DNA of 64,000 nt from an uncultured Prevotellaceae bacterium (GCA_902788605.1 CADAKX010000003.1:120300-184299), one strand, 5' to 3'; positions 1 through 9,114 are shown, counted from the stretch's first letter. Notes: generated from the sequence alone by a model not told the origin. Numbers and translations: made by a program.

Positions 1-30
1 GAGTGAAATAAAGTCAATCGTCTTCATCAT
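1..30 (-). CDS. rimO: 5' end of a RimO-like methylthiotransferase (partial)
   Basis: Only the first ten codons are inside the window; the gene runs off the left edge. The visible N-terminus is MMKTIDFISL. This matches the usual beginning of RimO, the radical-SAM enzyme that methylthiolates an aspartate of ribosomal protein S12, whose N-terminus reads roughly IDFxSLGCSKN. In Bacteroides rimO commonly lies just downstream of ftsY, which is the arrangement here. The start codon directly follows the stop of the tiny ORF at 31-111. The identification rests on ten residues plus synteny, so it is tentative. Confidence 0.5.
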   Translation of the reverse strand, partial: MMKTIDFISL

Positions 31-111
31 TTACTGCAAGAAGAAAAGGCATGCAGCAAAAGCACGGCATGCAACCCCAATAATCAAGCCTTCAATAAAT
101 GTTTTCTTCAT
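31..111 (-). CDS. Possible 26-aa hydrophobic small protein
   Basis: This 26-codon reading frame lies between ftsY and the rimO-like start. Its stop codon abuts the next ATG, and its start is 4 bases past the ftsY stop. The product begins MKKTFIEGL and continues as a hydrophobic, cysteine-containing stretch ending in LFFLQ, which could form one short membrane segment. The tight spacing on both sides fits a translated member of the ftsY operon. I recognise no family, and a frame of 26 codons can occur by chance. Confidence 0.3.
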   Translation of the reverse strand: MKKTFIEGLIIGVACRAFAACLFFLQ

Positions 112-115
112 AATC

Positions 116-1072
116 TTAGTGCTTAAACAGCGAATCTACAAAGTCGCGCTTGTTAAACAACTGCAGATCCTCCATACCTTCACCCAGTCCGATATACTTC
201 ACGGGCACCTTCAATTGGTCGGAGATACCGATAACGACACCACCCTTAGCAGTACCATCGAGTTTAGTGATGGCCAGTGAGGTAATCTGTGTGACTGCAG
301 CAAACTGCTTTGCTTGTTCAAAGGCATTCTGTCCTGTAGAGCCGTCCAGTACAAGCATCACCTCATCGGGAGCCTCTGGCAGCACCTTCTTCATAACATC
401 CTTGATCTTCTTCAACTCATTCATCAGTCCCACCTTGTTGTGCAAACGGCCAGCAGTATCAATCAGCACAACATCGGCATCATTGGCCTTGGCGCTCTGC
501 AGCGTATCGAAAGCCACAGATGCGGGATCAGAACCCATCTGTTGCTTGATGACGGGTACGCCAACTCGTTCGCCCCAGATACACAACTGCTCTACAGCTG
601 CAGCACGGAACGTATCGGCAGCACCAAGATAAACCTTCTTGCCAGCCTGCTTAAACTGCCAAGCCAACTTTCCTATGGTTGTGGTCTTGCCTACTCCATT
701 CACACCAACCACCAAGATGACGTATGGCTTGTGATCCTTTGGCAAGTCCCAATTGTCGTTATCATCTGAATTGTTCTCTGCCAACAAGGCAGCAATCTCA
801 TCGCGAAGAATACCATTCAACTCACTCGTTGATACGTATTTATCGCGAGCAACGCGCTCTTCAATGCGCTCAATAATCTTCAATGTGGTGTCTACGCCCA
901 CATCACTTGTGATCAGTACTTCCTCAAGGTTGTCCAGTACGTCGTCATCTACTTTCGACTTACCGGCAACAGCACGAGCAAGCTTGTCAAACACAGACGT
1001 TTTGGTCTTCTCCAGACCCTTGTCCAGTGTCTCTTCTTTTTTCTTCTTGCTAAAAAAATCAAATAATCCCAT
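116..1072 (-). CDS. ftsY: Signal recognition particle receptor FtsY
   Basis: FtsY is the SRP receptor GTPase; it docks ribosome-SRP complexes at the inner membrane for co-translational insertion. The 318-aa product is a short version without a long acidic A domain. It opens with MGLFDFFSKKKK, a likely lipid-binding basic start, followed by the helical N domain. The GTPase has P-loop GVNGVGKTT (about 123-131), the insertion-box motif DTFRAAA, G3 DTAGR and G4 TKLDGTAKGG. It has its own promoter upstream (1096-1126) and is followed by a tiny ORF and a rimO-like gene. The identification is secure. Confidence 0.97.
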   Translation of the reverse strand: MGLFDFFSKKKKEETLDKGLEKTKTSVFDKLARAVAGKSKVDDDVLDNLEEVLITSDVGVDTTLKIIERIEERVARDKYVSTSELNGILRDEIAALLAENNSDDNDNWDLPKDHKPYVILVVGVNGVGKTTTIGKLAWQFKQAGKKVYLGAADTFRAAAVEQLCIWGERVGVPVIKQQMGSDPASVAFDTLQSAKANDADVVLIDTAGRLHNKVGLMNELKKIKDVMKKVLPEAPDEVMLVLDGSTGQNAFEQAKQFAAVTQITSLAITKLDGTAKGGVVIGISDQLKVPVKYIGLGEGMEDLQLFNKRDFVDSLFKH

Positions 1073-1095
1073 ATTCGAATACGTATTTCAACGTG

Positions 1096-1126
1096 CAAAA
1101 GTACAAAAAATCCTCGATTCGTGCAA
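1096..1126 (-). promoter_or_regulatory. ftsY promoter (Bacteroidetes type)
   Basis: On the minus strand the -7 element TACTTTTG lies at 1096-1103. A TTG -33 element lies at 1124-1126, with 20 bases between them. Transcription should begin near 1090, leaving a leader of about 20 bases before the ftsY ATG at 1072. Confidence 0.75.
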
Positions 1127-1231
1127 TAGTTATAACATTTCTTTACCGCCTTTTCACATAAGTTTACAGGATACACTTAAAAAGTGCACCCTTAACGGCA
1201 TTTGTACTACTAATTACAACAATTTTAACGA

Positions 1232-3616
1232 TTAAACGATGCGGAATTTGGCAAATTTCAATAGTAATTGCTTGGTTCCTGCATTGCGGAACTCCACAGT
1301 GGCCTTTTCGTTGTCGCCTGTTCCCTCGATCTTTATCACCTTTCCAATTCCAAAACGCTGGTGCTCAATGGTGGCGCCTTCGGTCAGAGATACGGGCTGA
1401 CTGACTGCAGACGCAGCGGGAGCTACCCTTGAAACAGGTTTGAATCGTCCATTACTAGCCATGTTTAACTGACGTTCAAACGAGGCACTAAAAGGATTGA
1501 CGGCTGGCTCAGGCTTACGCACAGGTGTTTGGCGTGGTTTAGGATCTGCCCTAAACTGCGTGGCCACAGGTCTTGGGTTCTGCATCCATTCCGGTCCCTC
1601 AGACGGTCTCTGCCAAGGCTTTCTACCATCATCATGACTGCGAAAACCTCCCTCCAGATTGCCTTCTACACGCAACAACGTGGGATCAAAATCACGGATA
1701 AAACGTGAGGGAGTGTCATACTCCATTCGTCCATAGCGAAAGCGATTCTGGGCACACGTCAGGATGCAATGTTTCTCGGCACGCGTGATGGCCACATAGA
1801 GCAACCTGCGCTCTTCTTCCAACTCTCGCATGGAATTGATGCACATAGGTGATGGAAAGATATTTTCTTCCAATCCAACAACAAATACTGTCGGGAACTC
1901 TAGTCCCTTTGCCGAATGAATGGTCATCAGCGACACCTTGGACTGGTTCTCGTCGCTGTCACTATCCAAATCAGTCAGCAATGCTACCTCCTGCAGGAAG
2001 TCGCTTAAAGCCACCTGATCTTCCAAACCTTCCTCTCGTCTACTCTCTACAAAATCCTGCATTCCACCGAGGAATTCCTCTAAGTTTTCCTGTCGTGAGA
2101 GGTCTTCCGGATTGCGACTGGAATAGATATCCTTCGATATACCACTTTCCATAATGATGGCGTGGCCTAATTGATAAGCATCTTCCGATTCCTTACGATC
2201 GGCCCATCCCTCAACAAGTTGACGAAACGTCTCTACCTTTTTGGCTGTACCTGCGCTGATTTCAAGATGAAAGAGTGATGGCTGTTGTATGACTGTCCAT
2301 AACGATACGCCATATGTGGTGGCCGTAGCAACAATCTTATTCAGGGTCGTATCACCTATACCACGAGTGGGATAATTAATGATACGTTTCAAGGCTTCCT
2401 CGTCGTTAGGATTCGACACCAAACGGAAATACGCAATCACATCCTTAATCTCCTTGCGCTGGTAGAAACTCAGACCACCATAGATACGATACGGAATACC
2501 ATCTTTGCGCATCTGTTCCTCAAAAGAACGGCTTTGGGCATTAGTGCGGTAAAGTATGGCAAAATCGCTGTATTCTGCATGGTCCTGACGACGTATGCGC
2601 TGGATATCCTTACATACAATAATCGCTTCTTCCTTGTCGCTGTAGGCAGGTTTAAGGGTCAGCTTCTCACCATGCTCATTCTTGCTGTACACATCCTTAG
2701 GAATCTGCCGTTCATTCTTGCGAATCAGACTGTTGGCAGCCTGCACAATCAACTGCGTAGAACGATAGTTTTGTTCTAGTTTAAATAGTTTAGCGTTGTT
2801 GTATGAATCTCTAAAATTCAGGATATTATCAATATTTGCACCACGGAAACTATAGATACTTTGCGCATCATCACCTACCACGCACACTCGCTGGAGTTCC
2901 TGGGTCAGTTGCAACACGATTTTCTGCTGAGCGAAGTTCGTATCCTGATACTCGTCGACCAACACAAAGGCAAAGCGTTCAACGTATTTCCGACGCATAT
3001 CCTCATGATTACTAAACAGCAACCATGTATTTACCAACAAGTCGTCAAAGTCCATGGCATTGGCCTGTCGGCAACGCTCTGCATATCTCACGTAAACCTC
3101 GGCTACCTTGGGTTTCTTATCGTCGTAGAGCGAACATTTCACGAAAGCATTAGGAAGAATCAAATGATTTTTGGCCATTGAAATCTGGTCGCTCACAGTC
3201 GAGGGTTTATACACCTTATCATCGAGACCCATTTCCTTGATGATACTCTTGACTAATGAACGAGCATCAGTCTGATCATAAATGGTGAAGTTCGATGAGA
3301 AGCCGATTTTTTCAGCTTCAGCTCTCAAAATACGCGAGAAAACGCTATGGAATGTGCCCATATTCAGATAGCGTGCCTGTTCGTGACCCACCAGCTTAGC
3401 AATACGGTCTTTCATCTCACGTGCCGCCTTGTTGGTAAAGGTCAGAGCCAGAATATTCCAAGGTTTCAGTCCCTTTTCTTGTAGCAGATAAGCAATCTTA
3501 TACGTCAGTACACGTGTTTTTCCAGAACCTGCACCAGCAATAACTAGCGAGGCTCCATCACAATATTCCACAGCACTACGCTGACTTTCATTCAGTTGTG
3601 ACAGCAAATCTATCAT
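1232..3616 (-). CDS. UvrD/PcrA-type DNA helicase
   Basis: This 794-aa superfamily 1A 3'-5' DNA helicase probably acts in nucleotide excision repair, mismatch repair or clearing stalled forks. Walker A AGAGSGKT is at about residues 27-34. Walker B/motif II is VDEYQDT near 220. Motif III GDDAQSIYSFRGA, motif IV QNYRST, motif V TIHSAKGLEF and motif VI VAITRAEK all follow in order. The C-terminal 50 residues form the Tudor-like RNA polymerase-contacting region typical of PcrA (GATIEHQRFGIGKV). It begins one base after the stop of the glycosyltransferase gene at 3618-4601, so it may be co-transcribed with that gene and the flippase. Naming it uvrD or pcrA is a matter of convention. Confidence 0.93.
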   Translation of the reverse strand: MIDLLSQLNESQRSAVEYCDGASLVIAGAGSGKTRVLTYKIAYLLQEKGLKPWNILALTFTNKAAREMKDRIAKLVGHEQARYLNMGTFHSVFSRILRAEAEKIGFSSNFTIYDQTDARSLVKSIIKEMGLDDKVYKPSTVSDQISMAKNHLILPNAFVKCSLYDDKKPKVAEVYVRYAERCRQANAMDFDDLLVNTWLLFSNHEDMRRKYVERFAFVLVDEYQDTNFAQQKIVLQLTQELQRVCVVGDDAQSIYSFRGANIDNILNFRDSYNNAKLFKLEQNYRSTQLIVQAANSLIRKNERQIPKDVYSKNEHGEKLTLKPAYSDKEEAIIVCKDIQRIRRQDHAEYSDFAILYRTNAQSRSFEEQMRKDGIPYRIYGGLSFYQRKEIKDVIAYFRLVSNPNDEEALKRIINYPTRGIGDTTLNKIVATATTYGVSLWTVIQQPSLFHLEISAGTAKKVETFRQLVEGWADRKESEDAYQLGHAIIMESGISKDIYSSRNPEDLSRQENLEEFLGGMQDFVESRREEGLEDQVALSDFLQEVALLTDLDSDSDENQSKVSLMTIHSAKGLEFPTVFVVGLEENIFPSPMCINSMRELEEERRLLYVAITRAEKHCILTCAQNRFRYGRMEYDTPSRFIRDFDPTLLRVEGNLEGGFRSHDDGRKPWQRPSEGPEWMQNPRPVATQFRADPKPRQTPVRKPEPAVNPFSASFERQLNMASNGRFKPVSRVAPAASAVSQPVSLTEGATIEHQRFGIGKVIKIEGTGDNEKATVEFRNAGTKQLLLKFAKFRIV

Positions 3617-3617
3617 A

Positions 3618-4601
3618 TCAATAATTCTTTCCTAATAGTCCTCTTAACGTAAAATACAGCCATTCTTCCATACGGAACAGTCCCCACAAAGGCATGGGCA
3701 TATACCCCAGTTTACTTACCGTTTTTTTGTCGAGTAGCATCCTGTCTATCGTCTGCCACGTTCTGTGCAACTCGCTTAAGCCCCATTTCCTTTCGTCTTC
3801 CTTGAGTTCACGGCCATGAACGAAGTAGAACATATAGACGCCCACGAGATTCAGCCAGCGGTGATTCTCATAGAGCGACAAGATGTCTCGCGACACCTTT
3901 TGCTCTAAAAGCATCGATTTCATCGACTCGTTTGCCTTCAGGTAGTCAAAGCGACGCACGCTCACTTGATGTGTCATCGAACTCTCATGCTGCCGATAGT
4001 GATAGATACCCTTACAGCGCCCCACCCTCTGTGCATTCAGGAAATGCAAACGAGTGGTGTTATCATCGCTGAACAGTCGGCAGGTGGTGTCATATGGAAA
4101 TTGCTGATGAATAGCCGTACGCACCATATAGACTCCATGAATCTGCCACGTGAGACTCATCCTAAAGGCTTCCTGTCCATCAATGTACTCGAATGCAGGC
4201 AAGGGATAAATTTCCGAATGGTCGTGATAGTCCATAGAAACATCAAACAGTACAGCGTCTATCCCCTCTTTATCAAACTCTTTTACCGCCAGTTCTAGCG
4301 AATCCTTATCAAACCAGTCGTCAGCATCAAGGAAACAGACATATTGTCCCTTTGCCATTTTCAATCCCTCATTGCGTGCATAAGCCTGACCGTGGTTCTC
4401 GTTCAAACGAATCACCTCGATTCGGTTGTCGCGCTGAGCGTAGTCTTGCAAAATCTCCAATGAACGGTCTGTTGAGCAGTCATCAATACATATAACCTGA
4501 ATATCGCGCAACGTCTGATTCAGCAGTGAATCCAGACAATCCGATAGGAAGGCAGAGGCATTATATACCGCCACAAGAACCGTTACCTTAGTCATGACCA
4601 T
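3618..4601 (-). CDS. Family 2 glycosyltransferase
   Basis: This inverting GT-A glycosyltransferase probably adds a sugar to a lipid-linked surface polysaccharide precursor. The 327-aa product has the GT2 start VTVLVAVYNA, the nucleotide-binding motif IDDCSTDRS, the acceptor-side motif ENHGQAYARNEG and the metal-binding DADDW. The C-terminal third is less conserved and ends in a hydrophobic/amphipathic stretch. Its 5' end overlaps the flippase gene by 14 bases; a second ATG at 4595 (MTKVTVLVAV) would leave 8 bases of overlap and is equally plausible. Overlap with a Wzx-type flippase supports a role in polysaccharide assembly. The sugar cannot be deduced. Confidence 0.88.
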   Translation of the reverse strand: MVMTKVTVLVAVYNASAFLSDCLDSLLNQTLRDIQVICIDDCSTDRSLEILQDYAQRDNRIEVIRLNENHGQAYARNEGLKMAKGQYVCFLDADDWFDKDSLELAVKEFDKEGIDAVLFDVSMDYHDHSEIYPLPAFEYIDGQEAFRMSLTWQIHGVYMVRTAIHQQFPYDTTCRLFSDDNTTRLHFLNAQRVGRCKGIYHYRQHESSMTHQVSVRRFDYLKANESMKSMLLEQKVSRDILSLYENHRWLNLVGVYMFYFVHGRELKEDERKWGLSELHRTWQTIDRMLLDKKTVSKLGYMPMPLWGLFRMEEWLYFTLRGLLGKNY

Positions 4602-6081
4602 GAAGTTTTGAAGAGATTCTTGATTTCAACGCATTCCACAAACCTGTCTTCTGGTGAACAATGTTGACCGAAACAGCCATGCTGACAAAAGCCAGAAGGA
4701 TTCCTATACCCCATGCCAGCCATGCTTTATCGAGCCACGTAGTGAAATAAACCGCGATTCCCAGAGGCACTTGAATTGCCATGACTTGTACCACAGCAAG
4801 AGACAGCCTGTAGCCGTACTTCACATAGACATAAGCATAGACCATGACAACGTTGGCCAGATAAGCTAGACTCAGAGCGACTCCTGTTCCAACAAGTCCC
4901 CAATAGCGGAATCCCACTATCACAAACAGTACCATCATAGCATCGAAGACTCCCTCAAGAACTAGATACCCTATAGAGTTTGCCTTCGCCAGTTGCAGAT
5001 AGGCCATTGGCAACGAGATCGCCTTGAAATACATGGAGAGCACGGCTACCTGAGCCATCGCGATGACAGGCATAAAGTCCTGGCGGAACATCAAAGGTAT
5101 AACTACAGGCATGAATACAATCAGCAAGGCCAGCAGCGGTGAGGCGATAAGCAACGACACCTCTATCTGTCTGTTCACCATGTCACACATCTGCTTTTTA
5201 TCATTACCTACAGCCGAGAGACGTGGAAAATAGTCCGTTTCCATCGCAGAAAATACCATGCCCGAATAGGTCACGGCAATCATCAGACCGGCGTTATAGA
5301 GACCTACGGCATCGAGGTTGCCCACCTTATTTAAATATGAACGAATCAATATCTCTGCGCCGCTTCCTAGGATACCAGCCAAAACAAAGGCACCACCCAG
5401 CCGCACCATACCCATACCCTCGCCCAAGACACCTTGACAACCGTGAAGGCGCAGCGGAAAGAGTTTATAGGAGTACCAGATGGTAGTAAGCATCATCACG
5501 AAGGCCATGAGTACGATGACTGGCACGATACCCGACTGGCCAAATGTGCTGAATACGGCTACGGCCAAAACCAGAGCTACAAAGACATTGACCACTTGGA
5601 TGAGTGCCAAAGCCTTCAGACGTCTGCAGCCCTTTAGGATGGCAGTCTCACCACCCGTCAAAGCCATCAGGCCTACTGCCGGAGCGAGTAGAATAAAATG
5701 GAGCGTATGGTCACCCCACGAGAACGTGTGGTTCATCAATGGACCGGCCACAATACACACTAACATGCCAATCAATGCCGTCAGCAAGCTCCATGCACGC
5801 ACCACCTTGATGAAATGCTGGATGCGAGCCTCGTCGCCCGAATCAAAAAGCTCAGAAACGTGTTTTACGGCGCTGAACGAAATGCCGAGGTTAGTGCTCT
5901 GAGAGATGAAGTTTATCGTAGAATTAAACAACGAAACCAGTCCCATGCCGTCAGGGCCAAGAAAATGGGCCACCACCTTGTTACGCACCAAGCCTACCAG
6001 AATACTGAGGCCTTGCACGCCACCGAAGATGCCGACATATTTCAGCACATGACCGTAACTACTTTCGTCTTTTGATACCAT
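4588..6081 (-). CDS. Wzx-type polysaccharide flippase (O-antigen translocase)
   Basis: This polytopic inner-membrane protein of the MATE-like/MOP superfamily flips lipid-linked oligosaccharide to the periplasm. Hydrophobic segments run the whole length, consistent with 12-14 helices. The N-terminal pattern YVGIFGGVQGLSILVGLVRN followed by AHFLGPDGMGL is typical of the O-antigen translocase group. I place the start at 6081 (MVSKDESS). The longer frame from 6102 would start inside the minus-strand -7 element CAAAAGTA (6100-6107) and so ahead of the expected transcription start. The product is then 497 aa. The gene is followed by the overlapping GT2 gene and diverges from three more glycosyltransferases. 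Confidence 0.87.
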   Translation of the reverse strand: MVSKDESSYGHVLKYVGIFGGVQGLSILVGLVRNKVVAHFLGPDGMGLVSLFNSTINFISQSTNLGISFSAVKHVSELFDSGDEARIQHFIKVVRAWSLLTALIGMLVCIVAGPLMNHTFSWGDHTLHFILLAPAVGLMALTGGETAILKGCRRLKALALIQVVNVFVALVLAVAVFSTFGQSGIVPVIVLMAFVMMLTTIWYSYKLFPLRLHGCQGVLGEGMGMVRLGGAFVLAGILGSGAEILIRSYLNKVGNLDAVGLYNAGLMIAVTYSGMVFSAMETDYFPRLSAVGNDKKQMCDMVNRQIEVSLLIASPLLALLIVFMPVVIPLMFRQDFMPVIAMAQVAVLSMYFKAISLPMAYLQLAKANSIGYLVLEGVFDAMMVLFVIVGFRYWGLVGTGVALSLAYLANVVMVYAYVYVKYGYRLSLAVVQVMAIQVPLGIAVYFTTWLDKAWLAWGIGILLAFVSMAVSVNIVHQKTGLWNALKSRISSKLHGHD

Positions 6082-6099
6082 TTTTTTAAATTCAGTGTG

Positions 6100-6107
6100 C
6101 AAAAGTA
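6100..6107 (-). promoter_or_regulatory. -7 element for the flippase operon
   Basis: TACTTTTG on the minus strand, about 19 bases before the chosen flippase start at 6081. No TTTG is visible at the expected -33 distance, so this is a half-supported promoter. It lies back to back with the glycosyltransferase promoter at 6118-6148. Confidence 0.5.
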
Positions 6108-6117
6108 CAACAAATAT

Positions 6118-6148
6118 TTTGATTTTCCGTTATTTTCTTGTAATTTTG
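6118..6148 (+). promoter_or_regulatory. Promoter of the plus-strand glycosyltransferase operon
   Basis: TTTG at 6118-6121 and TAATTTTG at 6141-6148 are separated by 19 bases, matching the Bacteroidetes promoter. The ATG of the first gene is at 6154, only five bases after the -7 element, so the transcript is expected to be leaderless or nearly so. Confidence 0.7.
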
Positions 6149-6153
6149 TGCAT

Positions 6154-7056
6154 ATGAAACTAAGTGTAATCGTTCCAGTCTATCAAGTGGAGGCCACACT
6201 CGACCGTTGTGTAGCGAGTATTGTGGGGCAGACCTTTAGCGATTTAGAGGTAATACTGGTGGACGATGGCTCGTCTGACCGCAGCCCACAATTGTGCGAT
6301 GAATGGGCTGCAAAGGATAGCCGTGTCCGCGTAATCCATAAGACCAACGGTGGACTTAGCGACGCACGTAACGCAGGTCTCGACGTAGCCACGGGTGACT
6401 TTGTGACTTTTGTCGATTCTGATGACTATCTGGAATCTGATACCTACCAGCAAGTGCTGCCAATGACCACATCATGCGACATAGTGGAGTTTCCCGTATT
6501 CCGATTCTACGGTTCCAACAAACAGTCGCTCCTTACATTTACCAGTGGTATTTGTACAGAAGTATCGGACTATTGGCTCAAACACCGTGCCTACCAACAC
6601 AGCTATGCGTGGAACAAGATTTACAAGGCAACACTCTTTGCCGATATACGTTTTCCTAAGGGCCGCGTCTTCGAAGATGTGTATACATTACCTCTGTTGC
6701 TAGAGCGTGCCAATCAGGTGGGAACCACTAGTAAAGGGCTCTATTATTACTGCCAGAACGATCAAGGGATCACATCAACAGCAAAGGGGCCAGAACTTAC
6801 ACAATTATTGGATGCACATCTGGACATCATTCGTCAATGGTGTGACGACGCTTACTATATGCACGTGCTCAACATCCAAATGGATGTCTATGAACAGACG
6901 GGTGCAGTACCACGGCTTCCTAGTCGTCGCATCAACCCTTTCAGTGCTAACCTTTCATCTATTCTAAGAATAAAAGCAATTATGCTTAACATATTAGGTA
7001 TCAAAAGAATATGCATACTCAACAAAATCATACATCAATGGATAAAAGTCCGTTAA
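6154..7056 (+). CDS. Family 2 glycosyltransferase
   Basis: A 300-aa GT2 glycosyltransferase, first of three overlapping glycosyltransferase genes that diverge from the flippase operon. It shows MKLSVIVPVY at the N-terminus, VDDGSSDRS for nucleotide binding, NGGLSDARNAG, and metal-binding DSDDYLE. The C-terminus ends in a basic, hydrophobic helix-like stretch that may sit on the membrane. I chose the ATG at 6154 because the longer frame from 6097 would begin upstream of the promoter and precede the canonical GT2 first strand with unrelated residues. Donor and acceptor are not predictable, but a role in lipopolysaccharide or capsule synthesis fits the neighbours. Confidence 0.88.
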   Translation: MKLSVIVPVYQVEATLDRCVASIVGQTFSDLEVILVDDGSSDRSPQLCDEWAAKDSRVRVIHKTNGGLSDARNAGLDVATGDFVTFVDSDDYLESDTYQQVLPMTTSCDIVEFPVFRFYGSNKQSLLTFTSGICTEVSDYWLKHRAYQHSYAWNKIYKATLFADIRFPKGRVFEDVYTLPLLLERANQVGTTSKGLYYYCQNDQGITSTAKGPELTQLLDAHLDIIRQWCDDAYYMHVLNIQMDVYEQTGAVPRLPSRRINPFSANLSSILRIKAIMLNILGIKRICILNKIIHQWIKVR

Positions 7057-8000
7057 TCAGCTTTATTATTCCTGTATATAATGTACCGACGGATATGTTA
7101 TGCAACTGTCTGGATAGTATCCTCCGTTTGTCTCTGAAGAGAGATGAACGAGAGATTATTGTGATTGATGACGGATCGAAATTCTCTCCATTAGATGCAC
7201 TTAGAGACTATTTGGATGATATCATCTTTCTGCGTCAGAAGAATGGCGGACTGGGGTGCGCTCGCAACAGAGGAATCCTTAATGCCACAGGCAGGTATCT
7301 TCAGTTTATTGATGCCGACGATGCCCTGATTAGTAACCAATATGAGCATTGCATAGACTTAGTGAGATTTAATGAACCTGATATGGTTATGTTTGATTTC
7401 TCTCGAAATGAGAGCAGCCAAAAAATCTATACTGACCAGAAATTGGTCACAGGACGTTACCTCTTGCGTCATCAGAACATCAAGGCAACTGCATGTGGCT
7501 ATCTTTTCAAGGCCACCATCTTGGCAAATCTGCGTTTCACACCAGGTATTTATCATGAAGATGAGGAGTTTACACCACTACTCATTCTCCGGGCTGGCAC
7601 TGTGCTTCAGACCGATGCTGAAGCCTATTTTTACAGGGTTCGCAGCAACTCCATCACCAAGAATCCCGATTTGCGTTCTACCGTGAAGCGATTGAACGAT
7701 TTCAAGCAAATCATCTATCGTCTTTATCAATTCTCTGCAGGAATTCCAGGTAGCGATAGAATGGCCCTTTTGCGTCGTGTTCATCAGATGACGATGGACT
7801 ATATATATAAGGTGATTGTGGAGACACGTAACAGAGACTATCTAGACCGCCAGCTAGAAGAATTGCGTAAGAAAGGACTATTTCCATTACCCGATAAAGA
7901 CTATACTGCTAAATACTCGTGGTTTCGCCGTCTCAGCAACACTGCTATCGGTTTGTCGTTCCTGATGCGTGCACTACCTTTAATGAAAAGAGAACGATGA
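7038..8000 (+). CDS. Family 2 glycosyltransferase
   Basis: A 320-aa GT2 enzyme, second in the plus-strand glycosyltransferase run. The GT-A core is clear: SFIIPVYNV, IDDGSKFS, NGGLGCARNRG and metal-binding DADDA. The preferred start MDKSPLISF at 7038 places the first beta strand where it usually lies and overlaps the preceding gene by 19 bases. An upstream in-frame ATG at 7011 would add nine residues and overlap more. The gene ends with TGA overlapping the next ATG (ATGA), indicating translational coupling. The substrate is unknown. Confidence 0.86.
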   Translation: MDKSPLISFIIPVYNVPTDMLCNCLDSILRLSLKRDEREIIVIDDGSKFSPLDALRDYLDDIIFLRQKNGGLGCARNRGILNATGRYLQFIDADDALISNQYEHCIDLVRFNEPDMVMFDFSRNESSQKIYTDQKLVTGRYLLRHQNIKATACGYLFKATILANLRFTPGIYHEDEEFTPLLILRAGTVLQTDAEAYFYRVRSNSITKNPDLRSTVKRLNDFKQIIYRLYQFSAGIPGSDRMALLRRVHQMTMDYIYKVIVETRNRDYLDRQLEELRKKGLFPLPDKDYTAKYSWFRRLSNTAIGLSFLMRALPLMKRER

Positions 8001-9103
8001 AGATACTGTTATTAGGAGAATATAGTAATGTTCACAACACGTTGGCTGATGGTCTGCGCGCTTTGGGCCATGAGGTGACGGTTGCCTCCAATGGTGATTT
8101 CTGGAAAAACTATCCGCGAGACATTGACCTGGCACGCAAGCCTGGAAAGTTGGGAGGAATCCTACTCATGGCCAAAGTTTATTGGAGTCTGCTGCGTTGG
8201 CGTAACTATGATGTGGTGCAGCTTATCAATCCCATGTTCCTGGAACTGAAGGCAGAGCGACTATTTCCCATCTATCGCTATTTGCGCCGTCATAACAAGA
8301 AAATGGTGCTCTGTGCCATGGGCATGGACTGGTATTGGGTACACGAGTGCACCTATAACAAGCCCATGCGGTATAGTGATTTCAACTTTGGCGACCAGGT
8401 GCGCACCGATGAGTGTGCCGTCAAGGAGCAGCGGGACTGGCTGGGCACAGCCAAGGAACGACTGAACAAGAGTATTGCCGAAGACTGCGACACGATTATC
8501 GCAGGTCTTTACGACGATCACGTGTGCTATAAGCCCTACTTCCCCAACAAGCTCCACTTTGTGCCACTGCCCATCAAAATGCCTGTTTCCATCGATAGCC
8601 ATCATCTTGACACAGATTTAACCCGTCCCGTGAAAATCTTTATTGGCATCAGCAAGAGTCGCAGCGTTTATAAGGGTACCGACATCATGCTGCGTGCCGC
8701 TGAAGACCTGCAGCAGAAATATCCTGACCGCATGGAACTCATCAAGGTCTGCGGTGTGCCCTTTGACGAATATCAGCACCTGATGGACAGCAGCGATGCC
8801 ATCCTCGACCAGCTCTACAGCTATACACCCTCGATGAATCCACTGTTGGCTATGTCAAAGGGTATTATCTGCATAGGTGGCGGTGAGTCTGAGAACTATG
8901 AGATTCTTAACGAGAATGAGTTGCGCCCCATCATCAACGTGCAACCCACCTATAAGAGTGTTTATCACGAACTGGAACAGTTCATCCTTCACCCCGAGCG
9001 CATCCCAGTGCTTCGTGAGCAGAGCATCGCCTATATCCGTCGTCATCATGACCATATCAAGGTGGCCCGTGCCTACGAAAGCATCTACAAATCTCTTTTC
9101 TAA
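7997..9103 (+). CDS. GT-B fold glycosyltransferase (group 1-like)
   Basis: This 368-aa product begins MKILLLGEYSNVHNTLADGL, the typical N-terminal Rossmann start of GT4-like enzymes. Its C-terminal half carries the second Rossmann domain (KIFIGISKSRSVYKGTDIML) and an acidic motif near LAMSKG...GGGESENYE resembling the donor-binding EX7E region. The start at 7997 overlaps the stop of the preceding gene by four bases (ATGA). A longer frame starting at 7919 lies inside that gene and is rejected. As the last gene of the run it is followed by the inverted repeat at 9115-9174. It probably transfers a sugar to the same polysaccharide as its neighbours. Confidence 0.8.
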   Translation: MKILLLGEYSNVHNTLADGLRALGHEVTVASNGDFWKNYPRDIDLARKPGKLGGILLMAKVYWSLLRWRNYDVVQLINPMFLELKAERLFPIYRYLRRHNKKMVLCAMGMDWYWVHECTYNKPMRYSDFNFGDQVRTDECAVKEQRDWLGTAKERLNKSIAEDCDTIIAGLYDDHVCYKPYFPNKLHFVPLPIKMPVSIDSHHLDTDLTRPVKIFIGISKSRSVYKGTDIMLRAAEDLQQKYPDRMELIKVCGVPFDEYQHLMDSSDAILDQLYSYTPSMNPLLAMSKGIICIGGGESENYEILNENELRPIINVQPTYKSVYHELEQFILHPERIPVLREQSIAYIRRHHDHIKVARAYESIYKSLF

Positions 9104-9114
9104 CAAGAGAAATA

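Noticed and set aside
753-1235. Long plus-strand frame opposite ftsY, and similar antisense frames throughout
   Set aside because: They are shadows of well-identified genes on the other strand, rich in Ser/Leu and without family motifs.
4588-9103. Recently acquired genomic island around the glycosyltransferases
   Set aside because: No integrase, tRNA, insertion sequence or direct repeats were seen, and the genes sit tightly between housekeeping loci; variable polysaccharide genes do not by themselves show transfer.
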